Shown here: positions 9,831 to 19,085 of the stretch, in pieces
Numbering within the stretch: position 1 is the first letter of the stretch
How the letters are laid out: each line of letters opens with the position of its first letter
Origin: Mesorhizobium mediterraneum
Lineage (GTDB): Bacteria > Pseudomonadota > Alphaproteobacteria > Rhizobiales > Rhizobiaceae
NCBI RefSeq assembly: GCF_002284565.1
Contig: NZ_NPKI01000018.1
Location: 124,001-188,000, forward strand
DNA length: 64,000 nucleotides
Reading direction: 5' to 3'
The notes under the pieces: model-generated
What the model saw: only the letters and a program-made list of their open reading frames with translations
Database searches by the model: none
What the model was told of the DNA's origin: nothing
Made by a program: the position numbers and the translations under genes

Positions 9831-11603
9831 GTGTCCCTTCTGCAAATCTACTGGAGAGCGCTCGGTTATCTCGCTGCCGACAGGAAACGCGTGGCGTTTA
9901 TCTGCGGGGCGAACATCGCGCTTGCCATTATCGCCATCCTTGAGCCGATCATGTTCGGACGGGTGATCGATGCTATTTCGGACGGCGGCTCGGTCTTTTC
10001 GACGCTCGGCGTGTGGGCCGGTATCGGCGTCTTCAACGTCGTCGCCTTCGTTCTGGTGGCGCGCGGCGCGGACCGCTTTGCCCATGCACGGCGCAGCGAG
10101 GTCCTTTGCCAGTCATTCGAGCGCGTGATCACCATGCCGCTTGCTTGGCATCATCAGCGCGGCACCTCCAATTCCCTGCATACGCTTCTGCGCGCGGTCG
10201 AGACCTTGTTCAGCCTCTGGCTCGAGTTCATGAGGCAGCATTTGTCCACTGTTGTCGCGCTGGTTCTGCTGGTGCCGACGGCGATCAGCATGGATATTCG
10301 CATGTCGATGGTCCTGCTGGCGCTGGGTGCGCTCTACGTCGGAATCGGGCGGCTGGTGATGCGTCGTACCAAGGAAGGCCAAGCGTCCGTGGAGCGGCAC
10401 TTTCACAAGGTGTTCGCGCATGTGAGCGACTCGGTCAGCAATGTCGCCGTGCTGCAGAGCTACAATCGCATCGGCCACGAAACCGACGCCTTGAAGCGTT
10501 ATGTCAAGAATCTGCTTGATGCCCAATATCCGGTGCTTGACTGGTGGGCATTGGCCAACGCCCTGCATCGCCTGTCGTCGACCATTTCGATGATGGTCGT
10601 GCTGTTGATCGGCTCCTATCTGGTCATGCATGGCCAATTGCGTATCGGTGACGTCATAGCCTTTACCGGCTTTGCCACGCTGCTGATTGCCCGGCTCGAC
10701 CAGATGTCGGCCTTCGCCAATCAGATTTCGGAAGCCAGGGCCAAGCTCGAGGAATTTTATCGCCTTGAGGACTCCGCGGCCGACGCCGCCGAGCCGGACG
10801 GGTTGCGTGACCTCGGCAACGTCACTGGTCATGTGCGTTTTGAAAACGTCAGCTTCGAATTCGCCAATTCGGGCCAGGGCGTGAACGACGTATCGTTCGA
10901 AGTTCACGCCGGCCAGACCGTGGCCATCGTCGGTCCGACGGGCGCAGGCAAGACCACGCTCATAAATCTTTTGCAGCGCGTCTTTGCGCCGTCCAGCGGC
11001 CGCATCCTGATCGATGGCATCGACACCCGCACGGTGACCCGCAAGTCGCTGCGCCACTCGATCGCCACGGTGTTCCAGGATGCGGGCCTGCTCAACCGCT
11101 CGATCGAGGACAATATCCGCGTCGGGCGCGCCGAGGCGACCTATGATGAGGTCCACGCTGCCGCCAATGCCGCTGCCGCGCAGGATTTCATCCTGTCGAA
11201 GAGCAATGGCTATGACACGGTCGTCGGCGAACGCGGCGGACAGCTTTCGGGCGGCGAGCGCCAGCGTATCGCGATCGCACGCGCCGTGCTGAAGGATTCG
11301 CCCATCCTGGTGCTCGACGAAGCGACCAGCGCGCTCGATGTCGAGACGGAAGACCGCGTCAAGGAAGCGATTGACGAATTGCGGCGCGGCCGCACCACCT
11401 TCATCATTGCCCACCGCCTGACCACCGTTCGCGATGCCGATCTGGTCGTGTTCATGGACAAGGGCAAGGTGGTCGAACTGGGTGGCTTCGCCGAACTGTC
11501 GATGCGCAATGGCCGCTTCGCCAGCCTGCTGCGCGCCGGCGGCTTGCTCAACGACGAGGAAGTCCGCCGCCTCAGCCGGACCATCACGGACGAGGCCGCC
11601 TGA
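9831..11603 (+). CDS. ndvA: beta-1,2-glucan export ABC transporter, fused permease/ATPase
   Basis: Half-size ABC exporter of 590 aa that moves cyclic beta-1,2-glucan made by NdvB to the periplasm, acting as a homodimer in the inner membrane. The N-terminal 300 residues are a six-helix ABC transmembrane domain. The nucleotide-binding domain has Walker A GPTGAGKTT near residue 368, the signature LSGGERQRIAIARA near 470 and Walker B ILVLDEATSALD near 492. The start is GTG at 9831 with GGAG eight bases upstream. It stands downstream of ndvB on the same strand, which supports glucan rather than another substrate; by fold alone it could be a generic lipid or multidrug exporter. Confidence 0.93.
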   Translation: MSLLQIYWRALGYLAADRKRVAFICGANIALAIIAILEPIMFGRVIDAISDGGSVFSTLGVWAGIGVFNVVAFVLVARGADRFAHARRSEVLCQSFERVITMPLAWHHQRGTSNSLHTLLRAVETLFSLWLEFMRQHLSTVVALVLLVPTAISMDIRMSMVLLALGALYVGIGRLVMRRTKEGQASVERHFHKVFAHVSDSVSNVAVLQSYNRIGHETDALKRYVKNLLDAQYPVLDWWALANALHRLSSTISMMVVLLIGSYLVMHGQLRIGDVIAFTGFATLLIARLDQMSAFANQISEARAKLEEFYRLEDSAADAAEPDGLRDLGNVTGHVRFENVSFEFANSGQGVNDVSFEVHAGQTVAIVGPTGAGKTTLINLLQRVFAPSSGRILIDGIDTRTVTRKSLRHSIATVFQDAGLLNRSIEDNIRVGRAEATYDEVHAAANAAAAQDFILSKSNGYDTVVGERGGQLSGGERQRIAIARAVLKDSPILVLDEATSALDVETEDRVKEAIDELRRGRTTFIIAHRLTTVRDADLVVFMDKGKVVELGGFAELSMRNGRFASLLRAGGLLNDEEVRRLSRTITDEAA

Positions 11604-11610
11604 GTTCTAT

Positions 11611-11636
11611 CCCTTCTCCCACCTGTGGGAGAAGGG
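11611..11636. repeat. palindromic hairpin CCCTTCTCCCAC...GTGGGAGAAGGG
   Basis: A perfect 12-bp inverted repeat with a 2-base loop lies 7 bases after the ndvA stop. The same CCTTCTCCC core recurs in the larger inverted repeat at 40319-40498, so this is probably a member of a dispersed rhizobial palindrome family that may also act as a terminator or mRNA stabiliser. No T-run follows the stem. Confidence 0.6.
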
Positions 11637-11701
11637 AAAGCCCCGCCTGCGACACCACCGCTCGATTGCCCCAAACGCGTCGCCGGTTTATGTAAAGCCG
11701 C

Positions 11702-12463
11702 ATGAGTGACCTGACTTCACGCCTCAGCGGCTGGATGGATTTCGCCAACCCGACGCGCTTTGTCGGTTTGGCCGACAGGGTAGTGCCATGGCTGGCGACC
11801 ATCGCCACACTCCTCCTGACCGCCGGACTCTATATGAGCTTCACGGCGCCGGAGGATTTCCAGCAAGGCATCACCGTGCGCATCATGTATATCCATGTGC
11901 CCTTCGCCTGGCTGGCCATGATGTGTTTCACGCTGATGGCGGTTTCCGCGTTGGGCACGCTGGTATGGCGCCATCCGCTGGCCGATGTCGCGCTGAAGTC
12001 GGCGGCACCCATCGGCGCCGTCTTTACAGCGCTCGCGCTGATCACCGGTTCGATCTGGGGCAAGCCGATGTGGGGCACCTGGTGGGTGTGGGATGCGCGG
12101 CTGACCTCGGTCTTCGTGCTGTTTCTGATGTATCTCGGCATCATCGCGCTGACGCGGGCACTCGACGATGCGGCGCGCGCCGCCTGGGCCGCCGCAATCA
12201 TCACCCTGGTCGGCTTCATCAACATCCCGATCATCAAATTCTCGGTCGACTGGTGGAACACGCTGCATCAGCCGGCTTCGGTGTTCCGGCTCGGCGGGCC
12301 GACCATCGATCCCAGCCTGTTGCGGCCGTTGCTGGTGATGGCTCTGGGTTTTACCGTGCTGTTCTTCGCGCTGCATCTGATGGCGATGCGCACGGAAATC
12401 CGACGTCGCCGTGTCATTTCCATGCGCCGCGTTGCGGCCCGGCAGGCCGATAAACACCATTAG
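11702..12463 (+). CDS. ccmC: heme exporter/lyase component CcmC
   Basis: Integral membrane protein (253 aa, about six helices) of System I cytochrome c maturation. It loads heme onto CcmE at the periplasmic face. The diagnostic tryptophan-rich motif WGTWWVWDARLT is at about residues 124-135, and a histidine in the HVPFAW segment near residue 65 is a candidate heme ligand. It starts with ATG at 11702, 98 bases after ndvA. The usual partners ccmA, ccmB and ccmD are absent on both sides; the next gene is an unrelated outer-membrane protein. Other members of the handling family (CcmF, CcsA) share the WWD motif but differ in length. Confidence 0.9.
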   Translation: MSDLTSRLSGWMDFANPTRFVGLADRVVPWLATIATLLLTAGLYMSFTAPEDFQQGITVRIMYIHVPFAWLAMMCFTLMAVSALGTLVWRHPLADVALKSAAPIGAVFTALALITGSIWGKPMWGTWWVWDARLTSVFVLFLMYLGIIALTRALDDAARAAWAAAIITLVGFINIPIIKFSVDWWNTLHQPASVFRLGGPTIDPSLLRPLLVMALGFTVLFFALHLMAMRTEIRRRRVISMRRVAARQADKHH

Positions 12464-12552
12464 AGGCGCCTGACTTGGCCGTCATTTCACTCTAATTCGC
12501 CGACAACCACGTGTCTGCCGTCAACATTGTCTGTGACTGGCCGAAGTAGGCA

Positions 12553-12570
12553 TGTTGCAATGCTGCAACA
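12553..12570. promoter_or_regulatory. inverted repeat TGTTGCA-N4-TGCAACA
   Basis: Perfect 7-bp arms separated by 4 bases lie 110 bases upstream of the outer-membrane protein start, in an otherwise gene-free gap. A TTGACA hexamer follows at 12609-12614, but no well-spaced -10 was found. The symmetry suggests a dimeric-regulator binding site; no regulator can be named. Confidence 0.35.
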
Positions 12571-12679
12571 GCGATCTCTATAACCTCGATCCCACCCCGT
12601 TTTCACTGTTGACAGCTAAGCCATGCACCGGAAGTGATGCATTATATTTGCCTGTTAATTGTCGTGGGGGATTTTGTCG

Positions 12680-13360
12680 ATGAAAGTGCGTCTGCTTGCC
12701 GGTGTCTCCGCAATAGCCTTGACGCTTGGCTGGAACTCAGCCAATGCCGCCGACGCGGCGGTCGAAGTTCCGGCGGCCCAGGATCTCTGGTATGTCACAC
12801 TGTTTGGTGGCGCCAGCTTTCCGAATGACGTGAAAACGCATTCCGACACCTACAACAATGACTTTTCGATGGACTTCGACACCGGCTTCGTGATCGGCGG
12901 CGTCGTCGGTAAGCGGCTCAACGATGTGTTCCGCGTCGAAGGCGAACTGTCCTATGCGCGATACAAGGCGAGTACGTATGACGAGGGTATCTTTCACGGG
13001 TATCCGGCTGACGGCGATTTGTCCGCCACCTATCTGCTCGCTAACGTCTGGGCCGACGTTGCTCATTTTGGAGATGCCAAGCTCTATGTCGGCGGCGGCA
13101 TCGGCGCCGCCTATGTGACCGCCGACACAACCTGGGGCGGTCACGAATATGGATACGGATCTGGTGGGTGGGGTTTTGCCGGCCAGGTGGGAGCCGGCGT
13201 CACTTACGCGCTGGCGCAGAATATCGACCTCGATTTCGGCTACAGGTTCAAGGCCGTCTCCGCCGTCGACTTCGATTCCTCCCGCGAAGGCGATGCTGTA
13301 TTCTCGGACGGGAAGTTGAATTCCCACAATCTGCAGCTCGGCGTTACATTCAAATTCTGA
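12680..13360 (+). CDS. outer-membrane beta-barrel protein, OmpA-like/porin family
   Basis: Small exported protein of 226 aa. The ATG at 12680 has GGGGGA nine bases upstream and opens a clear signal peptide (MKVRLLAGVSAIALTLG) with cleavage expected after ANA near residue 23. The mature part alternates aromatic and small residues in the manner of an eight-stranded barrel (LWYVTLFGGASFP, YVGGGIGAAYVTAD, LDFGYRFKAVS) and ends in phenylalanine, the usual Bam-complex signal. It resembles the Omp25/Ropb or opacity-type surface proteins of rhizobia. The exact role is unknown. It is a stand-alone gene with its own upstream region. Confidence 0.8.
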   Translation: MKVRLLAGVSAIALTLGWNSANAADAAVEVPAAQDLWYVTLFGGASFPNDVKTHSDTYNNDFSMDFDTGFVIGGVVGKRLNDVFRVEGELSYARYKASTYDEGIFHGYPADGDLSATYLLANVWADVAHFGDAKLYVGGGIGAAYVTADTTWGGHEYGYGSGGWGFAGQVGAGVTYALAQNIDLDFGYRFKAVSAVDFDSSREGDAVFSDGKLNSHNLQLGVTFKF

Positions 13361-13416
13361 TTGCTTCGAATTCTTGCTGAAGGCTGACTGCCGTTGCAGG
13401 CGATTGGGGGTGAAGC

Positions 13417-15048
13417 ATGCCGCTCTTGCCACGCCGGCAGCCTGTCGGTCTACCGGCCATGGTCCAGGACTTTCTCCCGGCCGCCGGCGAGTCGGCGCCG
13501 GAGACGTTGCAGCGCGGTATCGACCTGCAGCGCCGTAAGCGCTTTCGCGAAGCCGAGTTCTGCTATCAGACCGTGCTTCGCCGGCAGCCCAAAAATGCCA
13601 TGGCGCTCAATCTGATGGGTACGCTGGCGATCGAGGCCCAACGAATTGAGACGGCCATCGACTTTATGAAGCGTGCGGTCAAGCTCGAACCGGGCAACGC
13701 CATTTTCCGCAACAATCTCGGCAACGCCTACAACCTGGTCGGCAACATCGAGCAGGCGCGCAAACAGCTGAAAAAAGCGATCGAGCTCGACGGGCGGCTT
13801 GTCGAGGCCTTATGCAATCTCGGCAAATCCTACCGGAGCCAGCTCGAGGGCGACATCGCCGAGGGTTTCTATCGCCGTGCACTGGCGGTCGACGGCCAGT
13901 CGCTGACAGCGCTTGTCGGCATGGGCGAGTTGCTCACCGACATGGGCCGGCAAGCCGAGGCGGTCGAATGCTTTGGCCGCGCCATCGCCATCGACAAGGC
14001 GAATGTCGAGGCGCTGTCCGGGCTGGCGCTCGCGCGTCGGGCCGTCAAGGGCGATCCAGCTCTGGCTTTGGTGCGGGGCCGCCTCGAACTGCCGATGACC
14101 ACCGATCGCGAGCGGGTTATCCTGCATCACGCCGCCGGAAAAATCCTCAACGACCAGCGCGAGTATCGCCTGGCTATCCACCATTTCGCCCGGGCCAAGG
14201 CAATCTCCGGCAATGATTTCGACATTGCCCTGCACACGCGGCTCTATGACAGTTTCATCGAGACTTTCGACGCCGGTTTTTTCGAAGCGCGGCCAAAATT
14301 CGGCAATCCGTCCGAACGGCCGGTCTTCATTGTCGGTATGCCACGTTCAGGAACGACGTTGACCGAGCAAATATGCGCCAGCCATCACGATATCCATGGT
14401 GCCGGTGAACTGCCGACCATCCGTTCATTGGCCGGCGAACTTGGATTCGACCAGCTTGATCCGGCGATTTTCGCCAAGGCCATGGCGGCGCTCACACCGG
14501 CGAAGGCGAGGGAGCTTGGCTCGAAATATCTCGACCATCTCAACAAGCGCAACGGCAAGGCGGCGTGTGTCGTCGACAAGATGCCGCATAATTTCGAGCT
14601 GCTGGCTTTCATCAGCCTGATTTTGCCGAATGCCCGCATCGTCCACTGCAGGCGTGACCCGATGGACAATTGCACGTCCTGTTTCATGCACAATTTCTCC
14701 GATACCCACGGCTACAATGCCGATCTGACCAAGCTTGGGCAGTATTACCGGCAATATGATCGCCTGATGCGCCATTGGGCCAAGGTCGTGCCGCTTGCCA
14801 TCCATGACATGCCCTACGAAAAAACGGTGGCTGATTTCGAGACCCAAGCCCGCGGATTGATCGGATTCCTTGCCGTCGAATGGGACGATGCGTGTCTTCG
14901 TTTCCACGAAACCGAGCGCACGGTGCGCACGCCGAGCCGCTGGCAGGTACGCCAGCCGATCTATTCGTCCTCGGTCGAGCGCTGGAAACTGTACGGCGAT
15001 GCCCTCGATCCGCTGAGGGCTGCGCTGGGTCCGCTTGTCCAACCCTGA
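13417..15048 (+). CDS. TPR-repeat sulfotransferase family protein
   Basis: Two-part protein of 543 aa. Residues of about 20-290 contain tandem tetratricopeptide repeats (for example ALNLMGTLAIEAQRIETAI and FRNNLGNAYNLVGNIEQA). The C-terminal part is a PAPS-dependent sulfotransferase-like domain with the 5'-phosphosulfate loop FIVGMPRSGTTLTEQ near residue 303 and the later HCRRDPMDNCTSC segment resembling the 3'-phosphate motif. ATG 13417 has GGGGGTG in front. Family members may sulfate tyrosines or glycans; the substrate here cannot be told. It converges with the PLP enzyme at 15083. Confidence 0.85.
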   Translation: MPLLPRRQPVGLPAMVQDFLPAAGESAPETLQRGIDLQRRKRFREAEFCYQTVLRRQPKNAMALNLMGTLAIEAQRIETAIDFMKRAVKLEPGNAIFRNNLGNAYNLVGNIEQARKQLKKAIELDGRLVEALCNLGKSYRSQLEGDIAEGFYRRALAVDGQSLTALVGMGELLTDMGRQAEAVECFGRAIAIDKANVEALSGLALARRAVKGDPALALVRGRLELPMTTDRERVILHHAAGKILNDQREYRLAIHHFARAKAISGNDFDIALHTRLYDSFIETFDAGFFEARPKFGNPSERPVFIVGMPRSGTTLTEQICASHHDIHGAGELPTIRSLAGELGFDQLDPAIFAKAMAALTPAKARELGSKYLDHLNKRNGKAACVVDKMPHNFELLAFISLILPNARIVHCRRDPMDNCTSCFMHNFSDTHGYNADLTKLGQYYRQYDRLMRHWAKVVPLAIHDMPYEKTVADFETQARGLIGFLAVEWDDACLRFHETERTVRTPSRWQVRQPIYSSSVERWKLYGDALDPLRAALGPLVQP

Positions 15049-15082
15049 TCCAAACGGTCGTTCGGTCCGAACGGCCTCGATC

Positions 15083-16141
15083 TCAGCTCATGCGGCCGCG
15101 TGCCGCCACCGGCAGCGTCTCCAGCACCCGTTCTCCGTCGACCAGATGCACCTCGTCGAACAGGTTGGTGACCACACAGCAATGGTCGGGCACGACGCGC
15201 ACGCGCTCGCCGATACGCAGCCTGGCGTCGCCGGAAAGCGTGATGTTGCCGTGCTCCTCGCTGAGGCCGGTGACGGTGGCGCCCGGAACGCCGAGCAATT
15301 CGCCGAAATCAGGCAGCCCCAGTGTGTCGCTGGACAAGGCTTTGCTGCCGGCATCGAGGATGGCCCGTGTCGGCGTCGGATGGCTGACCACCGTCGACAG
15401 CACCGTCAGCGCGCAATCGTCGAGGCTTCCGACGCCTTTGGCGACCTGGTAGCGGTCGAGATAGATGTAGGTGCCGGGGCGGTACTCGGTGACGACGGAA
15501 GCCTCGCTTGAGCGCCACATATCCGGCGTGCCGCCGCTGGAGATGCGTTCGCAGGCAAGACCGGATGCAGCGAGCGCCTGGCGTGCATCGGCGAGCCATG
15601 CCTCAGCCTCGGCAGCGCGGCCTGCCGCGGGATAGGTCATAAGCCCGCCGAAGGCGAGCCCCTTGGCCTTGTCGATCTCTCTGGCCAATGCGACCGCCTC
15701 GCTGGCCGACTGGACGCCGCAGCGGCCCATGCCGGTATCGCATTCCACCAGCACCTGTAGCGGCTGGCCTGGATCGGTGAAGGTGGCGGCGAGACCCCCG
15801 AGCGTTTCCATGCTGTCTGATGTCACCGACAGCGTCACACGGCCGTGCAGCGCCTTGAGGCGCTCCAGCTTGGCCTTGCCCAGAATGTTGTAAGGGAGAA
15901 AAATGTCGGTGAGGCCGGCATCGGCCATCACCTCGGCCTCACCGATCTTCTGGCAGGTGATGCCAACCGCACCCGCTGCGATCTGCTTCTTTGCCCAGTA
16001 AGGCAGTTTGTGGGTCTTGATGTGCGGCCTGAGCTTCAGACCGTGCCGGTCGGCATGGGCCTGCGCCCGCGCGATGTTGGCTTCGGCGCGGGCGGCGTCG
16101 ATCAGGATTGCCGGTGTATCGAGGTCATCTATGCTGCGCAT
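15083..16141 (-). CDS. D-threonine aldolase / D-serine dehydratase-like PLP enzyme
   Basis: Fold-type III (alanine-racemase-like) PLP enzyme of 352 aa. The PLP lysine is in PHIKTHK near residue 44, preceded by the typical DLDTPAILID opening. A metal-site segment of the D-threonine aldolase/DSD1 kind is visible near the C-terminus (RVVPDHCCVVTNL). Such enzymes cleave D-threonine or beta-hydroxy-D-amino acids to glycine and aldehyde, or deaminate D-serine. The sequence does not decide between these. It is divergent from the D-lyxose isomerase gene. Confidence 0.8.
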   Translation of the reverse strand: MRSIDDLDTPAILIDAARAEANIARAQAHADRHGLKLRPHIKTHKLPYWAKKQIAAGAVGITCQKIGEAEVMADAGLTDIFLPYNILGKAKLERLKALHGRVTLSVTSDSMETLGGLAATFTDPGQPLQVLVECDTGMGRCGVQSASEAVALAREIDKAKGLAFGGLMTYPAAGRAAEAEAWLADARQALAASGLACERISSGGTPDMWRSSEASVVTEYRPGTYIYLDRYQVAKGVGSLDDCALTVLSTVVSHPTPTRAILDAGSKALSSDTLGLPDFGELLGVPGATVTGLSEEHGNITLSGDARLRIGERVRVVPDHCCVVTNLFDEVHLVDGERVLETLPVAARGRMS

Positions 16142-16279
16142 GGATTATCACCCTGGGGATTTGCCTGGACTTATGGCCTTGATCGGCCCGGATGTCATGA
16201 GGCCAGCATGCGCTTTACGTCGACACCGGAGCGGTGTTCGGTTATGCGCTGTAGGCCCGCCTGAAGAAGGATCACGATC

Positions 16280-16966
16280 ATGAAACGTTCAACCGTCAAC
16301 GACATCATCCGCGATGCCGATGCCTTCATCCGCTCGTTCGGCTACATCATGCCGCCCTTCGCCTATTGGTCGCCGGAAGAGATGAAGGCGCGTCGGCAGG
16401 ATTCGTCGGCCATCTTCTCCTCCCGGCTTGGCTGGGACATCACCGATTATGGCCAGGGCAAGTTCAACGAACTCGGCCTCTTCCTGTTCACCGTTCGCAA
16501 CGGCCGCTATGAGGACATGAAGAAGGGCATGGGCATGCTCTATGCCGAAAAGATCATGATCTCGCGCAAGGATCAGCTGTCGCCGATGCACCGCCACAAC
16601 ATCAAGGCCGAAGACATCATCAACCGTGGTGGCGGCAGGCTGGTGCTGGAACTGTTCATGCATGATCGCGATGGCGGCATTGATCCGAAGGCCGAGGTAT
16701 CGGTGCCTGTCGACGGAACCATCCACAGGCTGCCGGCGGGCGGGCTCCTGAAGCTCGACCCAGGCCAGAGCGTCACGCTTCTGCCGGGCGTCTGGCACGC
16801 CTTCTGGGCCGAGGGCAAGGATGTGCTGATCGGCGAGGTGTCGACCGTCAACGACGATCTTACCGACAATGTCTTCCGCGAACCGATCGGCCGCTTCGCA
16901 GACATCGACGAGGATGTCGCGCCGCTGCACCTCTTGGTGTCCGACTACGAGAAGTGGGTAGGGTAG
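16280..16966 (+). CDS. D-lyxose/D-mannose ketol-isomerase family protein
   Basis: Cupin-fold sugar isomerase of 228 aa. It interconverts D-lyxose and D-xylulose, and D-mannose and D-fructose in some members, using a divalent metal. The typical N-terminal block is visible (FGYIMPPFAYWSPEEMK, then LGWDITDYGQGKF). The metal-binding stretch MHRHNIKAEDIINRGGG lies near residues 101-117, and a later histidine is in PGVWHAFWAEG. ATG 16280 is preceded by GAAGGAT. It stands alone between oppositely oriented genes, so no sugar-transport context supports the substrate. Confidence 0.85.
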   Translation: MKRSTVNDIIRDADAFIRSFGYIMPPFAYWSPEEMKARRQDSSAIFSSRLGWDITDYGQGKFNELGLFLFTVRNGRYEDMKKGMGMLYAEKIMISRKDQLSPMHRHNIKAEDIINRGGGRLVLELFMHDRDGGIDPKAEVSVPVDGTIHRLPAGGLLKLDPGQSVTLLPGVWHAFWAEGKDVLIGEVSTVNDDLTDNVFREPIGRFADIDEDVAPLHLLVSDYEKWVG

Positions 16967-17007
16967 CTTTTCCCAATGGCGGGCGCCGCCCTTCATCTGG
17001 CCCCCGC

Positions 17008-18318
17008 CTACCACATCATGAAGGAAGCGACGTCCGCGTCGGAGACCTTGCCTGCCATCACGTCGGCGATCGCCTGGTCGACGATGGCCACGCCCTCAGC
17101 CACCTCGTGCTCGGTCAGCGTCAGCGGCGGCATGAATTCGAGCACATTGGCCTTCAGCCCGACATAGGTGAAGGCCGCACCCAGTTCGTAGCCGCGATAG
17201 ATGATCTTGGCCGTCGTCGTCGCCGCGACCGGCTCGCGTGTCTTGCGGTCCTTGACCAGATCGACACCGACGGCAAGGCCACGCCCGCGCACGTTGCCGA
17301 TGATCTCGTGTTTTGCGCCGAGCGCCCGCAGCGCATCTGTAAACAGCGTGCCGACGCGCGCCGAGCGTTCGACCAGGCCTTCGCTGTCGATTGTTTTCAG
17401 CACAGCGTTGCCGGCGGACGTCGCCACGGGATTGCCGGCGGTCGTCTGCAGCGCGAAGGCCGGCGCGTGATCCATGATCTCCTTCGGGCCGACAACGGCC
17501 GAAAGCGGCAGGCCGCCGCCGATACCCTTGCCGAATACGACGAGATCGGGCGTCAGACCTTCGTGCTGGAAACAGTGCATCATGCCGCTGCGGGCCAGCC
17601 CAACCTTGACCTCGTCGACGACTATTCTGATGCCGTGCCTGCGGCAACGCTCTTGCAACGCTTTGAGGAAGCCGGGCGGCGGCACGATCAGCCCGCCATC
17701 CGACATCAGTGGCTCGATGAATACGGCAGCCACCTGATGCGGCGGGCAGGTGGTCTCGAACTGGTAGTCGAGGAGAGCAAGAACAGCCTCGGCGCTGAAC
17801 TGCGGCCGGTACGGATCGGGGTAGGGGAGCAAAAGCACCCCTGGCCTCGGCAGCGTGTGGGTCATGGCGGTATGGCCGCTGATGCCCATCGAGCCGGAGA
17901 GATTGCCGTGATAGGAGCCGATGAAGGAGATGAAGCGCGAGCGGCCTGTCGCGGCCTGCAGAACGCGCACGGCGCAGTCATTGGCGTCCGACCCGGAATG
18001 GCCGAACCAGACGCGCCGTTCGCCGTTGCCCGGTGTGATCGCCAGCAGCCGCTCGGCCAGCGAAACTGCTGGTTCGTTCGGGTAGAGCAGGAGACTGGCG
18101 CCCGCCATGTCGCGGATCGACGCTTCGACCGCGGCGACGATGGCCGGATGGCCGTAACCGAGGATTGCCGGACCGGCCGAGCCGGACAGGTCGAGCAGCG
18201 AGCGGCCGCCTTCCTCGATCAGCCGATTGCCCTGGCCGCCGACGACGCTCAGCGGCGAGAAACGCAGCTTGCCGATTTGGGCGATGGTTGCCGCGTCGCG
18301 CTCGCGCAGATTGCTCAT
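17008..18318 (-). CDS. class III PLP aminotransferase
   Basis: 436-aa aminotransferase of the ornithine/4-aminobutyrate/omega-amino-acid group. The Schiff-base lysine is K264 in FGKGIGGG; the upstream IVVDEVKVG block carries the cofactor-binding Asp, with an unusual K where most members have Q/T. Start ATG at 18318 overlaps the stop of the upstream amidohydrolase gene by 4 bases (ATGA), indicating translational coupling. It is the last gene of the five-gene leftward operon begun by the RpiR regulator, so it probably transaminates an intermediate made by that pathway. The amino donor is not determinable from sequence. Confidence 0.88.
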   Translation of the reverse strand: MSNLRERDAATIAQIGKLRFSPLSVVGGQGNRLIEEGGRSLLDLSGSAGPAILGYGHPAIVAAVEASIRDMAGASLLLYPNEPAVSLAERLLAITPGNGERRVWFGHSGSDANDCAVRVLQAATGRSRFISFIGSYHGNLSGSMGISGHTAMTHTLPRPGVLLLPYPDPYRPQFSAEAVLALLDYQFETTCPPHQVAAVFIEPLMSDGGLIVPPPGFLKALQERCRRHGIRIVVDEVKVGLARSGMMHCFQHEGLTPDLVVFGKGIGGGLPLSAVVGPKEIMDHAPAFALQTTAGNPVATSAGNAVLKTIDSEGLVERSARVGTLFTDALRALGAKHEIIGNVRGRGLAVGVDLVKDRKTREPVAATTTAKIIYRGYELGAAFTYVGLKANVLEFMPPLTLTEHEVAEGVAIVDQAIADVMAGKVSDADVASFMMW

Positions 18319-19085
18319 GACGCCTTCTCCTTCTGCTGCGCGGGCAAGGCGGCGGCCAGACGGTTCGCCCACGCCTCGATGCCGGAGCGGCTCGACAACA
18401 GATCCTGCCGGATCTCTATGAGAACGGCGGGAATACCGCGATCGTCGCCATGGATGGGCACCGCGTAGTCGGCGTCGCGGCTGATCACGTAAGGCACGTT
18501 CGCCCCGACATTGAGCGCGCCGTCGACACCTAGGCCGGCGAGGATCGCTTCGCCGAAATCGCCGGCGCGATCGTAAAGCACGCCGGCATGCCAAGGCCGG
18601 GAAATCCCGAGGAAGACCGGCGTGAAGCTGTGGATCGTCGCGATCCGCGTCGGCCTGCCGTCCTTCGCCCGGCGGTCGAGATGGGCGGCCACCTGGTCAT
18701 GGAAAGGCGCGAACATGATTTCGGCGCGCCGTGCCCGCTCGGACGGATCGAGCCCGATATTGCCGGGAATGTCGGTGTCTTCGGAGAGCACAGGAATGCT
18801 GCCGCTCGTGCCCAGCGGCCGGTTGAGATCGATTAGCAGCCGCGAATAGCCGCTGAGGAAGGCAGGCGCATCGAGCAGCACCGACAGACGGCGCGTCACT
18901 TCGGCGGCGCCGATATCCCAGGCGATGTGACGTTGCAAATGGCTGATATCGAGCCCGAGCTGTCCATATTCCGCCGGAATGTGGTTGGATGCATGCTCGC
19001 ACAACAGCACGATGTCGGAGCGGCCATTTTCGTTGAGCACGTCGACGGCAGCCGGCCACCCAGTTGCAAGCTGCGCAGCCATCAA
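18315..19085 (-). CDS. N-formylglutamate amidohydrolase family protein
   Basis: 256-aa member of the FGase family (HutG-like). The opening IVLLCEHASNHIP, the SRLLIDLNRP block and TIHSFTPVF are the family's conserved zinc/catalytic segments. Family enzymes hydrolyse N-formyl-L-glutamate or related N-acyl glutamates. The gene overlaps its upstream neighbour (ligase) and its downstream neighbour (aminotransferase) by 4 bases each. A second ATG three bases downstream (19082) is an equally good start. Its position between a glutamate ligase and an aminotransferase suggests it may release glutamate from a pathway intermediate; that is inference. Confidence 0.82.
   Translation of the reverse strand: MMAAQLATGWPAAVDVLNENGRSDIVLLCEHASNHIPAEYGQLGLDISHLQRHIAWDIGAAEVTRRLSVLLDAPAFLSGYSRLLIDLNRPLGTSGSIPVLSEDTDIPGNIGLDPSERARRAEIMFAPFHDQVAAHLDRRAKDGRPTRIATIHSFTPVFLGISRPWHAGVLYDRAGDFGEAILAGLGVDGALNVGANVPYVISRDADYAVPIHGDDRGIPAVLIEIRQDLLSSRSGIEAWANRLAAALPAQQKEKAS

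Noticed and set aside
16954..18468. 504-codon plus-strand frame opposite the aminotransferase and amidohydrolase genes
   Set aside because: The minus-strand proteins carry clear catalytic motifs; the plus frame has none and runs across a gene junction.
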